The notes under the pieces are model-generated. The model saw only the letters and a program-made list of their open reading frames with translations, did not search any database and was not told where the DNA came from. Position numbers and translations under genes: made by a program. Below, one piece after another: positions 8,472-17,403 of a stretch of DNA of 64,000 bases (its first letter is position 1; each line of letters opens with the position of its first letter). Source of the stretch: Paraburkholderia kururiensis JCM 10599 = LMG 19447 (GTDB lineage: Bacteria > Pseudomonadota > Gammaproteobacteria > Burkholderiales > Burkholderiaceae); NCBI RefSeq assembly GCF_003986935.1, contig NZ_RJZE01000001.1:248001-312000 (forward strand), read 5' to 3'.

Positions 8472-9887
8472 GACATTCGGCACCACGCCACCGCGATCCA
8501 CCGTCCCCCGCGACGCCTGCATTGCCTGGCACCCGCCCCACCACACGGCAATCGCCACCACCGAAAGCGCGCAAGAAACCCACAGCGATTCCCGCATCCC
8601 GTCGATGAAACGCGGTTCAACAGCCAACAACGTCCCGAACACCGCGACGCCCAGTGCGGCGCCAGCCTGTCGCGCCGAGTTCAGCACGCCAGCGGCAATG
8701 CCCGCGCGGCGCGCATCGACGGTGCTCATCAGCGCCGCAGTGGCAGCGGGCGTCACGAAGCCGCCGCCCAGTCCCACCAGCGGCAGCGGCAACGCGACGA
8801 GCCAGTAAGGCGCAGTGGTGTCGGGCAGCGCCAGTGCGGCGAACCCCGCGGCCTGCAGCGCCAGCCCCGCGGTCAACGGCCAGCGCGCACCGTAGGCTTT
8901 GACGAGTCGCCCCACCGCGACGTTGCCGCCCGTCACCACCACGGTGAGCGGCAGGAACGCGAGCCCCGTCCACAACGGCGAGTAGCCTCGCGCACGCTGG
9001 AAGTACAGGGCCAGCACGAAGACGAGCCCGAACGAGGTGAGCGCCGTCGTCATCGCAGCGAACGCCGCGCCCGTGAACACGCCGTGGCGGAAAAACGCGA
9101 GCGGCAGCATCGGCTGCGCGCGCCGCACTTCGATGGCGATGAAACCGGCCCACGCCACAACACTCGCGCCAATGCCGGCCACCACAGCCTGCGAGCCCCA
9201 CCCCAGCGACCCGCCTTCGATCAGCACGGCAATCGACGCACCTAGCGCGACGATCGCCGCAATCTGGCCCGCGACATCGAGATGTCGAGCGGTCTCGCGT
9301 CGTTCGTCGCGAGACACGCGCAGCGTGAGCCAGATGCCAAGCAGACCGATCGGCACATTCACGGCGAAGATGCCGCGCCAGCCCCACACGTCGATGAGCA
9401 CGCCGCCCGCGAGCGGCCCCGCCGCCAGCGCCGCGCCGCCGCAGCCGGCCCACACGCCGATGGCTCGCGCGCGCTCGCCGGCATCGGGATACGCGCGGTT
9501 GAGCAGGGTGAGGGAGCACGGCACGAGCAAAGCGGCGCCCACGCCTTGAAGCACGCGCGCCGCAATCAGCATCGTCATGTCGGGAGCGAAGCTGCAGAGC
9601 GCGGACGCCACGGTGAATACGGCGAGTCCGCCAAGATAGCTGTTGCGCGCGCCCCACCGGTCGCCCAGCATGCCGCCCGTCAGCAGCAAACTCGCGAATG
9701 CGAGCGTGTAAGCGTTCACTACCCATTGCAGCGCCGTCATGCCGCCGCCGAACGTGGTGCCGATCGATTGAAGCGCCACATTGACGATCGACGTATCGAG
9801 AATCACGACGACATAGCTGATGCTCGTCGCTGCGAGCACGCGGCGCTGCGAGGCGCGGCGGCCCTGGGTGGTCAGGAGGCTTTCCAT
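8463..9887 (-). CDS. MFS drug exporter, DHA2 (EmrB/QacA) family
   Basis: A 474-residue polytopic membrane protein. LDTSIVNVALQ in the first helix, GDRWGARNSYLGG in loop 2-3 and about fourteen hydrophobic segments place it in the DHA2 family of proton-driven exporters. I chose the ATG at 9887 (MESLLTTQGRRASQR); the frame is open to 10124, but the extra 79 residues are arginine/serine-rich and would overlap the divergent regulator and its palindrome. It is divergent from an ArsR-type regulator 161 bases away with a perfect palindrome between, so it is probably repressed by that protein. Export substrate unknown. Confidence 0.88.
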   Translation of the reverse strand: MESLLTTQGRRASQRRVLAATSISYVVVILDTSIVNVALQSIGTTFGGGMTALQWVVNAYTLAFASLLLTGGMLGDRWGARNSYLGGLAVFTVASALCSFAPDMTMLIAARVLQGVGAALLVPCSLTLLNRAYPDAGERARAIGVWAGCGGAALAAGPLAGGVLIDVWGWRGIFAVNVPIGLLGIWLTLRVSRDERRETARHLDVAGQIAAIVALGASIAVLIEGGSLGWGSQAVVAGIGASVVAWAGFIAIEVRRAQPMLPLAFFRHGVFTGAAFAAMTTALTSFGLVFVLALYFQRARGYSPLWTGLAFLPLTVVVTGGNVAVGRLVKAYGARWPLTAGLALQAAGFAALALPDTTAPYWLVALPLPLVGLGGGFVTPAATAALMSTVDARRAGIAAGVLNSARQAGAALGVAVFGTLLAVEPRFIDGMRESLWVSCALSVVAIAVWWGGCQAMQASRGTVDRGGVVPNVKS

Positions 9888-9945
9888 CGTGCGAACGGTC
9901 CGAACAGGAACATACGTCCAGTGTGGTGTCGGCCGGGCCTTCAAC

Positions 9946-9965
9946 GCTTCGATGCGCATCGAAGC
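9946..9965. promoter_or_regulatory. Perfect 20-bp palindrome, probable operator of the MFS/ArsR pair
   Basis: GCTTCGATGCGCATCGAAGC is a perfect inverted repeat with no spacer. It lies in the 161-base divergent region, 59 bases before the exporter ATG and 84 before the regulator ATG. Winged-helix dimers of the ArsR type bind such sites, so autoregulated repression of both genes is the likely arrangement. Confidence 0.7.
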
Positions 9966-10048
9966 ATGCACGCACGCTGGCGGCCTATCATGACCTCGCA
10001 GTTGATCGGGACAACAAGAGACAGCAACGGACAGCAACGGAGACAGAC

Positions 10049-10768
10049 ATGGAAGTACACCCGAACATCGCGTCAACCGCGTTCCTGATCGCCGATCCCG
10101 CGCGCTCGAAGATGCTGCTCGCACTCGTCGATGGTCGCGCGTTGCCCGCCGGCGAGCTGGCCTACGCCGCGGGCGTCACGGCGCAGACGGCCAGCACGCA
10201 CCTGGCGCGGTTGCTCGATGGTGGGATGGTCGCGGTGGAAACGGAGGGGCGGCATCGGTATTACCGGCTCAGCGGGCCGCACGTGGCGCTCGTGCTGGAG
10301 AATCTCGCGTCCATCGTGCCGCCGTCGGGCGACATACGACGCAAGCCGCTCAGCCCGCAAGCGCAGCGGCTACGTTTTGCACGCTGCTGCTACGACCACC
10401 TCGCGGGGCAAGTGGGCGTGGCGGTGACGCAGGCGCTCGTGAGCCGCGGCGCGCTGGTCGAGACCGAAGACAAGCAGTTCGACGTGACGCCGCACGGGCA
10501 CCAGTGGTTCGCGGGCATCGGGCTCGACGTTAGCGCCGTGAGGCCGACGCGGCGCGGTCTTGCGCGCCAGTGCCTCGACTGGACCGAGCGGCAGCATCAC
10601 CTCGCCGGGCCGCTCGGCGTGCAGTTCATGGCCGTGATGTGCGGTCATGGCTGGCTGCGGCGCGAGAAGTCGTCGCGCGCGGTGCAAATCACGCCGTCGG
10701 GCTGGGACGCGTTGAAAGAGCATCTCGGCATCGAGGGCCGCCTCGGCACGCTTTCGTGCGAGCCGTGA
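10049..10768 (+). CDS. ArsR-type winged helix-turn-helix regulator
   Basis: A 239-residue regulator. Residues about 10-85 form an ArsR-like winged helix (SKMLLALVDGRALPAGELAY, TAQTASTHLARLLDGGMVAV, then the wing ETEGRHRYYRL). The second half (about 100-235) is a longer domain than in small ArsR metal sensors and carries several cysteine/histidine residues (ARCCYDH, QCLDWTERQHHLAG, MCGHGW), which matches the ArsR/SmtB proteins found next to MFS exporters. The ATG at 10049 is preceded by GGAGACAG; the longer frame from 9923 crosses the palindrome and is rejected. Divergent from the exporter it probably controls. Confidence 0.85.
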   Translation: MEVHPNIASTAFLIADPARSKMLLALVDGRALPAGELAYAAGVTAQTASTHLARLLDGGMVAVETEGRHRYYRLSGPHVALVLENLASIVPPSGDIRRKPLSPQAQRLRFARCCYDHLAGQVGVAVTQALVSRGALVETEDKQFDVTPHGHQWFAGIGLDVSAVRPTRRGLARQCLDWTERQHHLAGPLGVQFMAVMCGHGWLRREKSSRAVQITPSGWDALKEHLGIEGRLGTLSCEP

Positions 10769-10769
10769 T

Positions 10770-12104
10770 TCAACGCGGCTTCTTTGCTTCCGAGGGCGCC
10801 CCAGGGTCGACCTCCGGCGCCTCTTTTGCCATCCCGGCCGCGCGCGCCAACAGCACCTCCCGATCGCGCCGGTTTCGCGTCATCGCTGCGGCGCGCTCGA
10901 ACGCCGCGCGCGCTTCGTCGCGTCGTCCGAGTCTTGCGAGCAGGTCGCCTTGCACGCCGGGCAGCCACGGGTAGCTCGCAAGCGCGGGATCGTCGGCAAG
11001 CTGTTCGACAATTTCGAGCCCCGCTGCAGGACCGAATGCCATGCTCACGGCCACCGCGCGATTGAGTTCGACCACCGGCGACGGCGCGACCTGCGCGAGC
11101 GCGTCGTAGAGGGCGACGATCTGCGGCCAGTCGGTCTCCTCCACCGTGCGAGCGCGTACATGGCAGGCCGCGAGCGCGGCCTGCAGCGCGTAGGGTCCGA
11201 GCGCACCGCCCAACGCCTCGGCGCGTTCGAGCGCGGCAAGCCCGCGGCGGATCAGGAGCGCGTCCCAGCGGCTACGGTCCTGATCGGCGAGCAACACGGG
11301 CCGCCCTTGCGCATCGACGCGCGCGTGAAGGCGTGACGCCTGGATCTCCATCAGCGCGACGAGGCCATGCACTTCGCTCGTCTCAGGCATGAGTTGCGCG
11401 AGGATGCGCCCGAGCCGCAGCGCCTCTTCGCACAACGCGGGCCGCATCCAGTCGTCGCCGGCTGTGGCCGAGTAGCCTTCGTTGAAAACGAGGTAGATCA
11501 CTTCGAGCACCGACTCCAGACGCAGCGCTCGCGCCTCTGCGTGCGGCACTTCGAACGGCACTTTCGCGGCAGAGAGCGTGCGCTTCGCCCGCACGATGCG
11601 CTGCGCGATGGTCGGCTCGGCCACGAGAAACCCGCGGGCAATCTCGTCGGTGGTAAGCCCGCCCAGCAGCCGCAACGTGAGCGCGACGCGTGCATCCGTA
11701 GAGAGCACCGGATGACACGCCGTGAACACGAGCCGCAGCAGATCGTCGCCGATGTCGTCTTCGCGCGCGGCATCGAGCGCATCGACGAAGTCCGGCACGA
11801 CGTGCGCTTCGAGCGCATCGAGGTCCGCGCCCAGTTCCTCATGCTTGCGCGCGTGCAGCGCGGCAAGCCGCAGCCGGTCGAGCGCGCGGTTCTTCGCGGT
11901 GGTCATGAGCCACGCTCCCGGGTTGTCCGGCACACCGGTTTCGGGCCAGCGCTCCAGCGCGGCGACGAGGGCGTCCTGCGCGATCTCTTCCGCGAGTCCC
12001 ACGTCGCGCACCACACGCGCCACGTGGGCAATCACCTTCGCTGACTCGATGCGCCATACCGCTTCAATCGCCCGATGCGTCGCGCTGGTCGCCGCACCCG
12101 TCAC
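10770..12104 (-). CDS. RNA polymerase ECF sigma factor, ECF42-like (DUF6596/TPR C-terminal extension)
   Basis: A 444-residue sigma factor, more than twice the length of a minimal ECF factor. Region 2 lies at about 25-90 (VRDVGLAEEIAQDALVAALE, then NPGAWLMTTAKNRALDRLR), region 4 at about 125-190 (LRLLGGLTTDEIARGFLVAE, then QRIVRAKR). The remaining 250 residues form the helical, TPR-like extension of this group (EVIYLVFNEGYSATAGDDW; LYDALAQVAPSPVVELNRAV). The GTG start at 12104 overlaps the stop of the VOC gene (GTGA). Known ECF42 factors lie beside DGPF/YCII-domain genes and lack an anti-sigma factor, exactly the context here. Confidence 0.9.
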   Translation of the reverse strand: MTGAATSATHRAIEAVWRIESAKVIAHVARVVRDVGLAEEIAQDALVAALERWPETGVPDNPGAWLMTTAKNRALDRLRLAALHARKHEELGADLDALEAHVVPDFVDALDAAREDDIGDDLLRLVFTACHPVLSTDARVALTLRLLGGLTTDEIARGFLVAEPTIAQRIVRAKRTLSAAKVPFEVPHAEARALRLESVLEVIYLVFNEGYSATAGDDWMRPALCEEALRLGRILAQLMPETSEVHGLVALMEIQASRLHARVDAQGRPVLLADQDRSRWDALLIRRGLAALERAEALGGALGPYALQAALAACHVRARTVEETDWPQIVALYDALAQVAPSPVVELNRAVAVSMAFGPAAGLEIVEQLADDPALASYPWLPGVQGDLLARLGRRDEARAAFERAAAMTRNRRDREVLLARAAGMAKEAPEVDPGAPSEAKKPR

Positions 12105-12598
12105 GATGCACCTGTGCCCGCGTGGGCCTGCTCGTGCGATTGCCCGGTTGCGCTGTTCTCTGCACGGCTCTCTGCGCTGCTCTTGTCTGCGTCAGCAGCA
12201 GCCGGCGGATCGCCCATCATGTGCACGAGTTCCCAGATGTGCCCGTCCACATCCTCGAAGCTGCGCCCGTACATGAAGCCGTAGTCTTGCGGCGCACGGT
12301 CCGATCGCCCGCCCGCGGCAAGCGCCTTCTCCACCAGTGAATCCACTTCGGCACGGCTCTCGCACGACAGACAAACGAGCACTTCGGTGCTCGCTCGCGG
12401 ATCGGCCAAGGGCCGGCTCGTGAACGTCGCCATGAAATCGGTCTGCAGCAGCATCACGAAGATGTTCTCGCCGACGATCATGCTGGCCGCCTGGTCGTTC
12501 GTGAATTTCGGATCGAACGTGAAGCCGAGGTGACTGAAGAAGTCCATCGCGCGCTTGAGGTCGCGAACGCCGAGGTTGACGAAGATTTGCTTGTGCAT
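12101..12598 (-). CDS. VOC-family (glyoxalase/bleomycin-resistance-like) protein
   Basis: A 165-residue protein with one vicinal-oxygen-chelate fold: an N-terminal strand-helix unit (IFVNLGVRDLKRAMDFFSHL) and a C-terminal unit (DYGFMYGRSFEDVDGHIWEL). His/Glu in the latter would bind a metal. The C-terminal 25 residues are polar and alanine/serine-rich. ATG at 12598 with AAGGAGCG upstream; the frame is open to 12760 but this overlaps the preceding YCII gene. It is the third gene of the four-gene sigma-factor operon. Substrate unknown. Confidence 0.85.
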   Translation of the reverse strand: MHKQIFVNLGVRDLKRAMDFFSHLGFTFDPKFTNDQAASMIVGENIFVMLLQTDFMATFTSRPLADPRASTEVLVCLSCESRAEVDSLVEKALAAGGRSDRAPQDYGFMYGRSFEDVDGHIWELVHMMGDPPAAADADKSSAESRAENSATGQSHEQAHAGTGAS

Positions 12599-12612
12599 GG
12601 TTCGCTCCTTGT

Positions 12613-13038
12613 TCAGCGCGTCGTGGTCCTGGTGGTTTCGAGTTCGCGAAAACGCTGGATCGCCTCGCTCTGTTCGAAGTCTTCCAACTCGTAAAGCTGG
12701 CGCACTTCGATCTCGCCATCCGCGTCTTCGCCGAACGGCGCCGGGAAGCGCCGCGCCCATTCCATCGCTTCCTCGCGCGAACGCACCTGGATCAGCGTGT
12801 AGCCGGCAATCAGCTCCTTCGTCTCCACGAACGGGCCGTCGATCACGCTGCGCTTGCCCGCCGAATAACGGACGCGCCAGCCCTTCGACGTGGGCTGCAG
12901 GCCGGACGCATCGAGCAGCACGCCCGCCTTCGCCAGTTCCTCGTGATAAGTCGCCATTGCGGCGAACACGGTGTCGTCGGCGGGCATGATGCCCGCCTCG
13001 CTCTGTGCCGTCGCTTTCACCATGATCATGAATCGCAT
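12613..13038 (-). CDS. YCII-related (DGPF) domain protein
   Basis: A 141-residue YCII/DGPF-family protein. MRFMIMVKA at the N-terminus, the diagnostic DGPFVETKELIAGYTLI at about residues 64-80, and WARRFP are visible. The fold is a ferredoxin-like dimer; the family function is not established. AAGGAGAACG sits just before the ATG at 13038. It lies 14 bases upstream of the VOC gene and is the second of two DGPF genes in this operon with an ECF42-like sigma factor, whose own promoter these genes are expected to share. Confidence 0.88.
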   Translation of the reverse strand: MRFMIMVKATAQSEAGIMPADDTVFAAMATYHEELAKAGVLLDASGLQPTSKGWRVRYSAGKRSVIDGPFVETKELIAGYTLIQVRSREEAMEWARRFPAPFGEDADGEIEVRQLYELEDFEQSEAIQRFRELETTRTTTR

Positions 13039-13175
13039 CGCGTTCTCCTTTTGGGCTCGTCGATTGAATGAATGGCCGGCGCTTGCCGGTACGTTTTCAT
13101 TCACACGACGCACGACGCGCAGGCGAATCGACACGAAAGACGGTGACGAGACGTGTCACCAGGGTAAATACCTGG

Positions 13176-13532
13176 TCAGGTAAAGCAGGGACCAAGTTCG
13201 CGCACTTCCACCGTGGCCCATTGCGCGGCGGGACACTGCTGGGCGATGGCAACCGCTTCGTCGCGGCTCGCGCATTCAATGAGAAAGAAGCCGCCGATCA
13301 TTTCCTTCGCTTCGGCAAACGGACCATCAACGAGACGCGGACGACCCTCGCGCACCTGCACACGCACGGCGTCGCGGTCCGAGCGCAGCGATTGCGTCAT
13401 GACGAGCTGACCGCGCTCTTTCAGGTCCGCGGCGAAGTCGAGCATGCGTTGATAGAGCGCTTCGCCCTCGGGCATCGTGCGATCTTCGCGCTGCCCGCGC
13501 GGTTCGGCGATGAGTAGCATGTAGGACGCCAT
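13176..13532 (-). CDS. YCII-related (DGPF) domain protein, first gene of sigma-factor operon
   Basis: A 118-residue DGPF-family protein: MASYMLLIAEP at the start, then VDGPFAEAKEMIGGFFLIE in the middle, and SRDEAVAIAQQCP near the end. The ATG at 13532 follows a GGAG site; the upstream in-frame extension to 13607 lacks a good start context. The gap of 137 bases to the next DGPF gene is larger than the other gaps in the operon and could hold an internal promoter. DGPF genes next to ECF42 factors are the usual regulon members. Confidence 0.86.
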   Translation of the reverse strand: MASYMLLIAEPRGQREDRTMPEGEALYQRMLDFAADLKERGQLVMTQSLRSDRDAVRVQVREGRPRLVDGPFAEAKEMIGGFFLIECASRDEAVAIAQQCPAAQWATVEVRELGPCFT

Positions 13533-13804
13533 GAAAGCTCCAGTGGGACAACACAAACGGGTCAACGGAAACGGCAGAGAACTTCGATGGACAACGAATG
13601 GACGCAATAGAACGATGCGTGCTGAGCATACCGCAACTCGCCGCCGCGCGATGCGTCACCCAGGCCAATAACCGCCCGCCCGACAGCCTGCAGCGCTGAG
13701 CCGGCTGTTATAGGCTTGAACCCTTTACGGCGTCTTATCGCGGCACGATCGCGCTCGCCGCGCCGTTTGCCCCTGCCCTCTGCTTTCATCAAGGAGAAAC
13801 AGCA

Positions 13805-14784
13805 ATGGACTATGTCAGGCTCGGTTCCACCGGACTCGAAGTGTCACGCCTGTGTCTTGGCTGCATGACGTACGGTGTGTCCGAACGCGGCAATCACAGC
13901 TGGACGCTCGATGAAGATCGCAGCCGTCCGCTCATCCGCGAGGCCATCGAAGCCGCATCAATTTTTTCGACACGGCCAACACGTATTCGGACGGCACCTC
14001 CGAAGAGATCGTGGGCCGCGCGCTGCGCGACTTCACGAAGCGCGACGACATCGTGATCGCGACCAAGGTCTATAACCGCATGCGTCCGGGGCCTAACGGC
14101 GCGGGGCTCTCGCGCAAAGCGATCTTCAACGAGATCGACAACAGCCTGCGCCGCCTCGGCACCGACTACGTCGATCTCTATCAGATCCACCGCTGGGACT
14201 ATCACACGCCTATCGAAGAGACGCTCGAAGCGCTGCACGACGTGGTGAAGGCGGGCAAGGCGCGGTATATCGGCGCGTCGTCCATGCACGCGTGGCAGTT
14301 CAGCAAGGCACTCTACACATCGCGGCTCAACGGATGGACGTCGTTCGTGAGCATGCAGGACCACCTCAACCTGCTGTATCGCGAAGAAGAGCGCGAGATG
14401 CTGCCGCTGTGCGCGGACCAGAAGATCGCCGTGCTGCCCTGGAGCCCCCTTGCGCGCGGCCGCCTCACGCGTGACTGGAACGAGACCACGGAGCGCCAGG
14501 AATCCGACGCCGTAGGGCACAAGCTCTACGACGCCACCGCCAACGCGGACCGTGCAGTCGTGGAAGCCGTGGCGCAGATTGCAAATGCGCGCGGCGTGTC
14601 GCGCGCGCAGGTGGCGCTCGCGTGGGTCGCGCAGAAGCATCCTGTGACGGCGCCGATTGTGGGTGTATCGAAGCCGCACCATTTGACCGACGCCATTGCG
14701 GCGCTCTCGCTCGCGCTCACTGAGGACGAAATCGCGAAGCTCGAAGCGCCTTACGTGCCGCATCACGTGGCGGGGTACGTTTAA
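13805..14784 (+). pseudogene. Aldo/keto reductase gene broken by a one-base deletion
   Basis: The start (MDYVRLGSTGLEVSRLCLG) reads in one frame to about 13955 and the remainder (NFFDTANTYSDGTSEEIVGR onward to 14784) reads in the frame one base earlier. At 13951-13960 the bases agccgcatca lack one G relative to the expected codons for EAGINFFD, so translation would run out of frame and stop at 14056. Joined, the protein would be about 326 residues, full length for an NADPH-dependent aldo/keto reductase of the YghZ/YajO type (GASSMHAWQFSKAL; VLPWSPLARGRLTR; GVSKPHHLTDAI). AAGGAGAAAC supports the ATG at 13805. Either a recent pseudogene or a sequencing/assembly error; everything downstream is intact and not decayed. 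Confidence 0.87.
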
Positions 14785-14919
14785 ACACGCGGGACGCAGC
14801 GGTATTCGAGCGGCATAACCCCTGCGTCAAATCGTCTGTCGTTTGCGATGGATCAGAAATCGCCGCGGCGAGCGGCGTAACGTCGAGGCAGGTCACCTTT
14901 ATCGCCAGGGAGCGAACCG

Positions 14920-16071
14920 ATGCCTGCCTCCACATTTTTCATTCCGTCCGTCAACATGATCGGCGCCGGCTGTCTGGAAGAAGCCGCGAAGTCGATGAAA
15001 GAGTACGGCCTGCACAAGGCCCTGATCGTCACCGACAAGGTGCTCAACGAAATCGGCGTGGTCGCCGGCGTACAGAAGCTGCTCGAAGCGCAGCAGATTC
15101 AGAGCTGCGTCTACGACGGCACGCGTCCGAACCCGAACACACGCAACGTGGCCGACGGCCTAGCGCTCTTGCGCGAACACGGTTGCAACTGCGTGATCTC
15201 GCTGGGCGGCGGCTCGCCGCACGACTGCGCCAAGGGCATTGCGCTCGTGGCGGCCAACGGCGGCGAGATCAAGGACTACGAAGGCGTAGACCGCTCCGCG
15301 CGTCCGCAATTGCCCATGGTCGCGATCAACACCACAGCCGGCACGGCTTCGGAAATGACGCGCTTTTGCATCATTACCGACGAAGTGCGCCACATCAAAA
15401 TGGCGATCGTCGACAAGCACGTCACGCCGGTGCTCTCGGTCAACGATCCTCAGTTGATGACGGGCATGCCGAAGAGCCTGACCGCAGCCACCGGCATGGA
15501 CGCGCTCACGCATGCCGTGGAGGCCTACGTTTCCACGGCAGCGAATCCGATCACGGATGCCTGCGCACTGAAGGCCATCACGATGATTTCCGGGTCGCTG
15601 CGCGCGGCCGTGGCGGACGGCAACAACCTGGCCGTGCGCGAGAACATGGCCTACGCGCAGTTCCTTGCGGGCATGGCATTCAACAATGCGTCGCTGGGTT
15701 ACGTGCATGCCATGGCTCACCAGTTGGGCGGTTTCTATGATTTGCCGCACGGTGTCTGCAACGCAGTGCTGCTGCCGCACGTGCAGGCGTTCAACGCGCG
15801 TGTGGCGGCAGAGCGACTGCGTGACGTGGCCGCGGCAATGGGCGTCAACGTGGTGGGACTCTCGAATTACGAGGGCTCGCAGGCCTGCATTCAGGCCATC
15901 AGCAAGCTGGCCCGCGACGTCGGCATTCCGGCTGGACTGCGCGAGCTCAAGGTGAAGGAAGAAGACTTCGATACGCTCGCCACCAATGCGTTGAAAGACG
16001 CCTGCGGCCTCACGAATCCCTTGAAGGCAAGCCACGAAGATATCGTGGGCATCTTCAAGGCTGCGATGTAA
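14920..16071 (+). CDS. Iron-containing (group III) alcohol dehydrogenase
   Basis: A 383-residue NAD(P)-dependent alcohol dehydrogenase of the type that includes YiaY, 1,3-propanediol dehydrogenase and NAD-dependent methanol dehydrogenase. The nucleotide-binding GGGSPHD is at residues 96-102. Metal ligands Asp194 and His198 ([10 protein letters not shown]), His263 and His277 ([19 protein letters not shown]) are all present, as is the conserved His267. Exact substrate is not determined; primary alcohols or diols are likely. GGGAGCGA lies before the ATG at 14920. It is monocistronic and ends in a strong hairpin at 16142. The stop codon is embedded in a three-copy 15-bp repeat. Confidence 0.92.
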   Translation: MPASTFFIPSVNMIGAGCLEEAAKSMKEYGLHKALIVTDKVLNEIGVVAGVQKLLEAQQIQSCVYDGTRPNPNTRNVADGLALLREHGCNCVISLGGGSPHDCAKGIALVAANGGEIKDYEGVDRSARPQLPMVAINTTAGTASEMTRFCIITDEVRHIKMAIVDKHVTPVLSVNDPQLMTGMPKSLTAATGMDALTHAVEAYVSTAANPITDACALKAITMISGSLRAAVADGNNLAVRENMAYAQFLAGMAFNNASLGYVHAMAHQLGGFYDLPHGVCNAVLLPHVQAFNARVAAERLRDVAAAMGVNVVGLSNYEGSQACIQAISKLARDVGIPAGLRELKVKEEDFDTLATNALKDACGLTNPLKASHEDIVGIFKAAM

Positions 16072-16104
16072 GCCGCTGCGATTTAAGCCGCTGCGATGTA
16101 AGCC
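16060..16104 (+). repeat. Three tandem 15-bp units across the alcohol dehydrogenase stop codon
   Basis: GCTGCGATGTAAGCC occurs at 16060-16074 and 16090-16104, with a one-base variant (GATTTAA) between them at 16075-16089. Each unit carries an in-frame TAA, so the gene ends at the first and is followed by two further in-frame stops. Confidence 0.9.
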
Positions 16105-16141
16105 GCTTTGAAAGCAGGTCGCATAGCGGCCTGTCACGACA

Positions 16142-16176
16142 CACGAAGGGCGGACTCTCCGCCCTTCGTGCTTTTT
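16142..16176 (+). terminator. Rho-independent terminator after the alcohol dehydrogenase
   Basis: A perfect 13-bp stem (CACGAAGGGCGGA with TCCGCCCTTCGTG) with a 3-base CTC loop, followed by CTTTTT. It lies 71 bases after the stop codon. Confidence 0.9.
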
Positions 16177-16267
16177 GCGCGGCGCGCTTAGCGCACTCAG
16201 TATCTCGTTCCCGCCACGTTTCAACCTGCACTGCTAGACTTGCACGGGCCTTCAGCAAGGAGCAGCC

Positions 16268-17365
16268 ATGCAAGTCACCGTTCTCGGGGCAGGCATTACC
16301 GGCCTCACCAGCGCCTGGGCACTCTCGAAAGCCGGCCACAGCGTCACGCTCGTCGAGCAGGGATCGATTCCGAACAAGCTTGGCGCATCCGGCGATCAGC
16401 ACCGCATGATCCGTCGCGCGTACGGCAGCGCCGACGGCTACGCGCGCAACATCAACGAAGCATTCGAAGCGTGGGATGCGCTCTGGAACGACCTGGGTGT
16501 CTCGCACTATGCCAGGCGCGGCGTGCTGGGCATTTCGCAGCACGTGGGCGACGACGCCGAGTTGTTCCGTGCAGGACTCGACCGCGTCGGCTTTCGCTAT
16601 GAAGCGTTGAGCGCACACGAGGCCGCGAGTCTTTATCCGTTTCTCGATGCCTCCACGTTTCGCCACGCATGGCTCGACCGCGAAGGCGGCGCGCTGCTGT
16701 GCGAAGGCATCGCGCGCGATCTCTCTGCGTGGCTCGTGAAGCGCGGTGTGGAAATTCGCACGCAGACGCGTGCGCTTTCCGTCGATCCGGCCAGTGCTTC
16801 CGTCCAGCTCGACGACGGCAGCACGCTCAAGGCAGACCGCCTCGTCGTGGCTGCCGGCGGATGGGTCACGCGGCTCTTCCCCTCGCTTGTCCGCACGTTG
16901 ACGACGTGGCGCAACGTCGTGGTCTACGTGCAGCCGCCCGCCGACCTGGAGCCCGCATGGCGCGAGGCGCCGGCCATTGTGGACATTGGCGGCGCCTCGA
17001 GCGGCTACGTGCTGCCGCCGGTGGGCACGCTGGGGCTCAAATTCGGAGCGAGTTCGCACAAGACCGTGAATCCCGATGCCGACACGAATCGCGAGCCGTT
17101 GCCTGACGAAGGCCAGGCGGTGCGCAGCCTTTTTTCACCACCGCTTGCGCGCATCGACGAATACGCGATCACGAACGTGCGCACCTGCGTCTACACGTTC
17201 ACCGCGGACACGCGCTTCTTCGCGGAGCAGATTGGCCGCGCGCTCGTGGTATCCGCGTGCTCGGGCCACGCGTACAAATTCGGCGCGGCCATTGGAAAGC
17301 GCGTGGCCCGTGCAGTAGGCAGCGGCGACACCGCTTCGCTGCTGCGCTGGCTGCGCGCCGAATAG
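16268..17365 (+). CDS. FAD-dependent amine oxidoreductase, sarcosine-oxidase-like
   Basis: A 365-residue flavoprotein of the DAO family. The dinucleotide-binding VLGAGITGLTSAWALSKAG is at residues 5-23 and ends in the usual acidic residue (VEQ). The C-terminal block RTCVYTFTAD followed by SACSGHAYKFGAAIGKRVA resembles monomeric sarcosine/N-methyltryptophan oxidase; Cys307 aligns with the cysteine that carries covalent FAD there. It probably oxidises an N-methyl or secondary amino acid. AAGGAGCAGCC precedes the ATG. It is convergent with the MocR gene, 38 bases apart. Confidence 0.85.
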   Translation: MQVTVLGAGITGLTSAWALSKAGHSVTLVEQGSIPNKLGASGDQHRMIRRAYGSADGYARNINEAFEAWDALWNDLGVSHYARRGVLGISQHVGDDAELFRAGLDRVGFRYEALSAHEAASLYPFLDASTFRHAWLDREGGALLCEGIARDLSAWLVKRGVEIRTQTRALSVDPASASVQLDDGSTLKADRLVVAAGGWVTRLFPSLVRTLTTWRNVVVYVQPPADLEPAWREAPAIVDIGGASSGYVLPPVGTLGLKFGASSHKTVNPDADTNREPLPDEGQAVRSLFSPPLARIDEYAITNVRTCVYTFTADTRFFAEQIGRALVVSACSGHAYKFGAAIGKRVARAVGSGDTASLLRWLRAE

Positions 17366-17403
17366 CGCGTCTCGCAGACGGGGCGCGGCGTCGCGCCTCG
17401 AGC

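Noticed and set aside
8139..9245. Plus-strand frame with a Pro-Ser repeat through the hexanucleotide array
   Set aside because: The repeat simply stays open in several frames on both strands; the flanks lack codon bias and overlap the exporter gene.
13805..14056. Short stand-alone protein from the first part of the aldo/keto reductase
   Set aside because: The reading continues perfectly in the neighbouring frame after one missing base, so it is a frameshifted fragment, not a separate gene.
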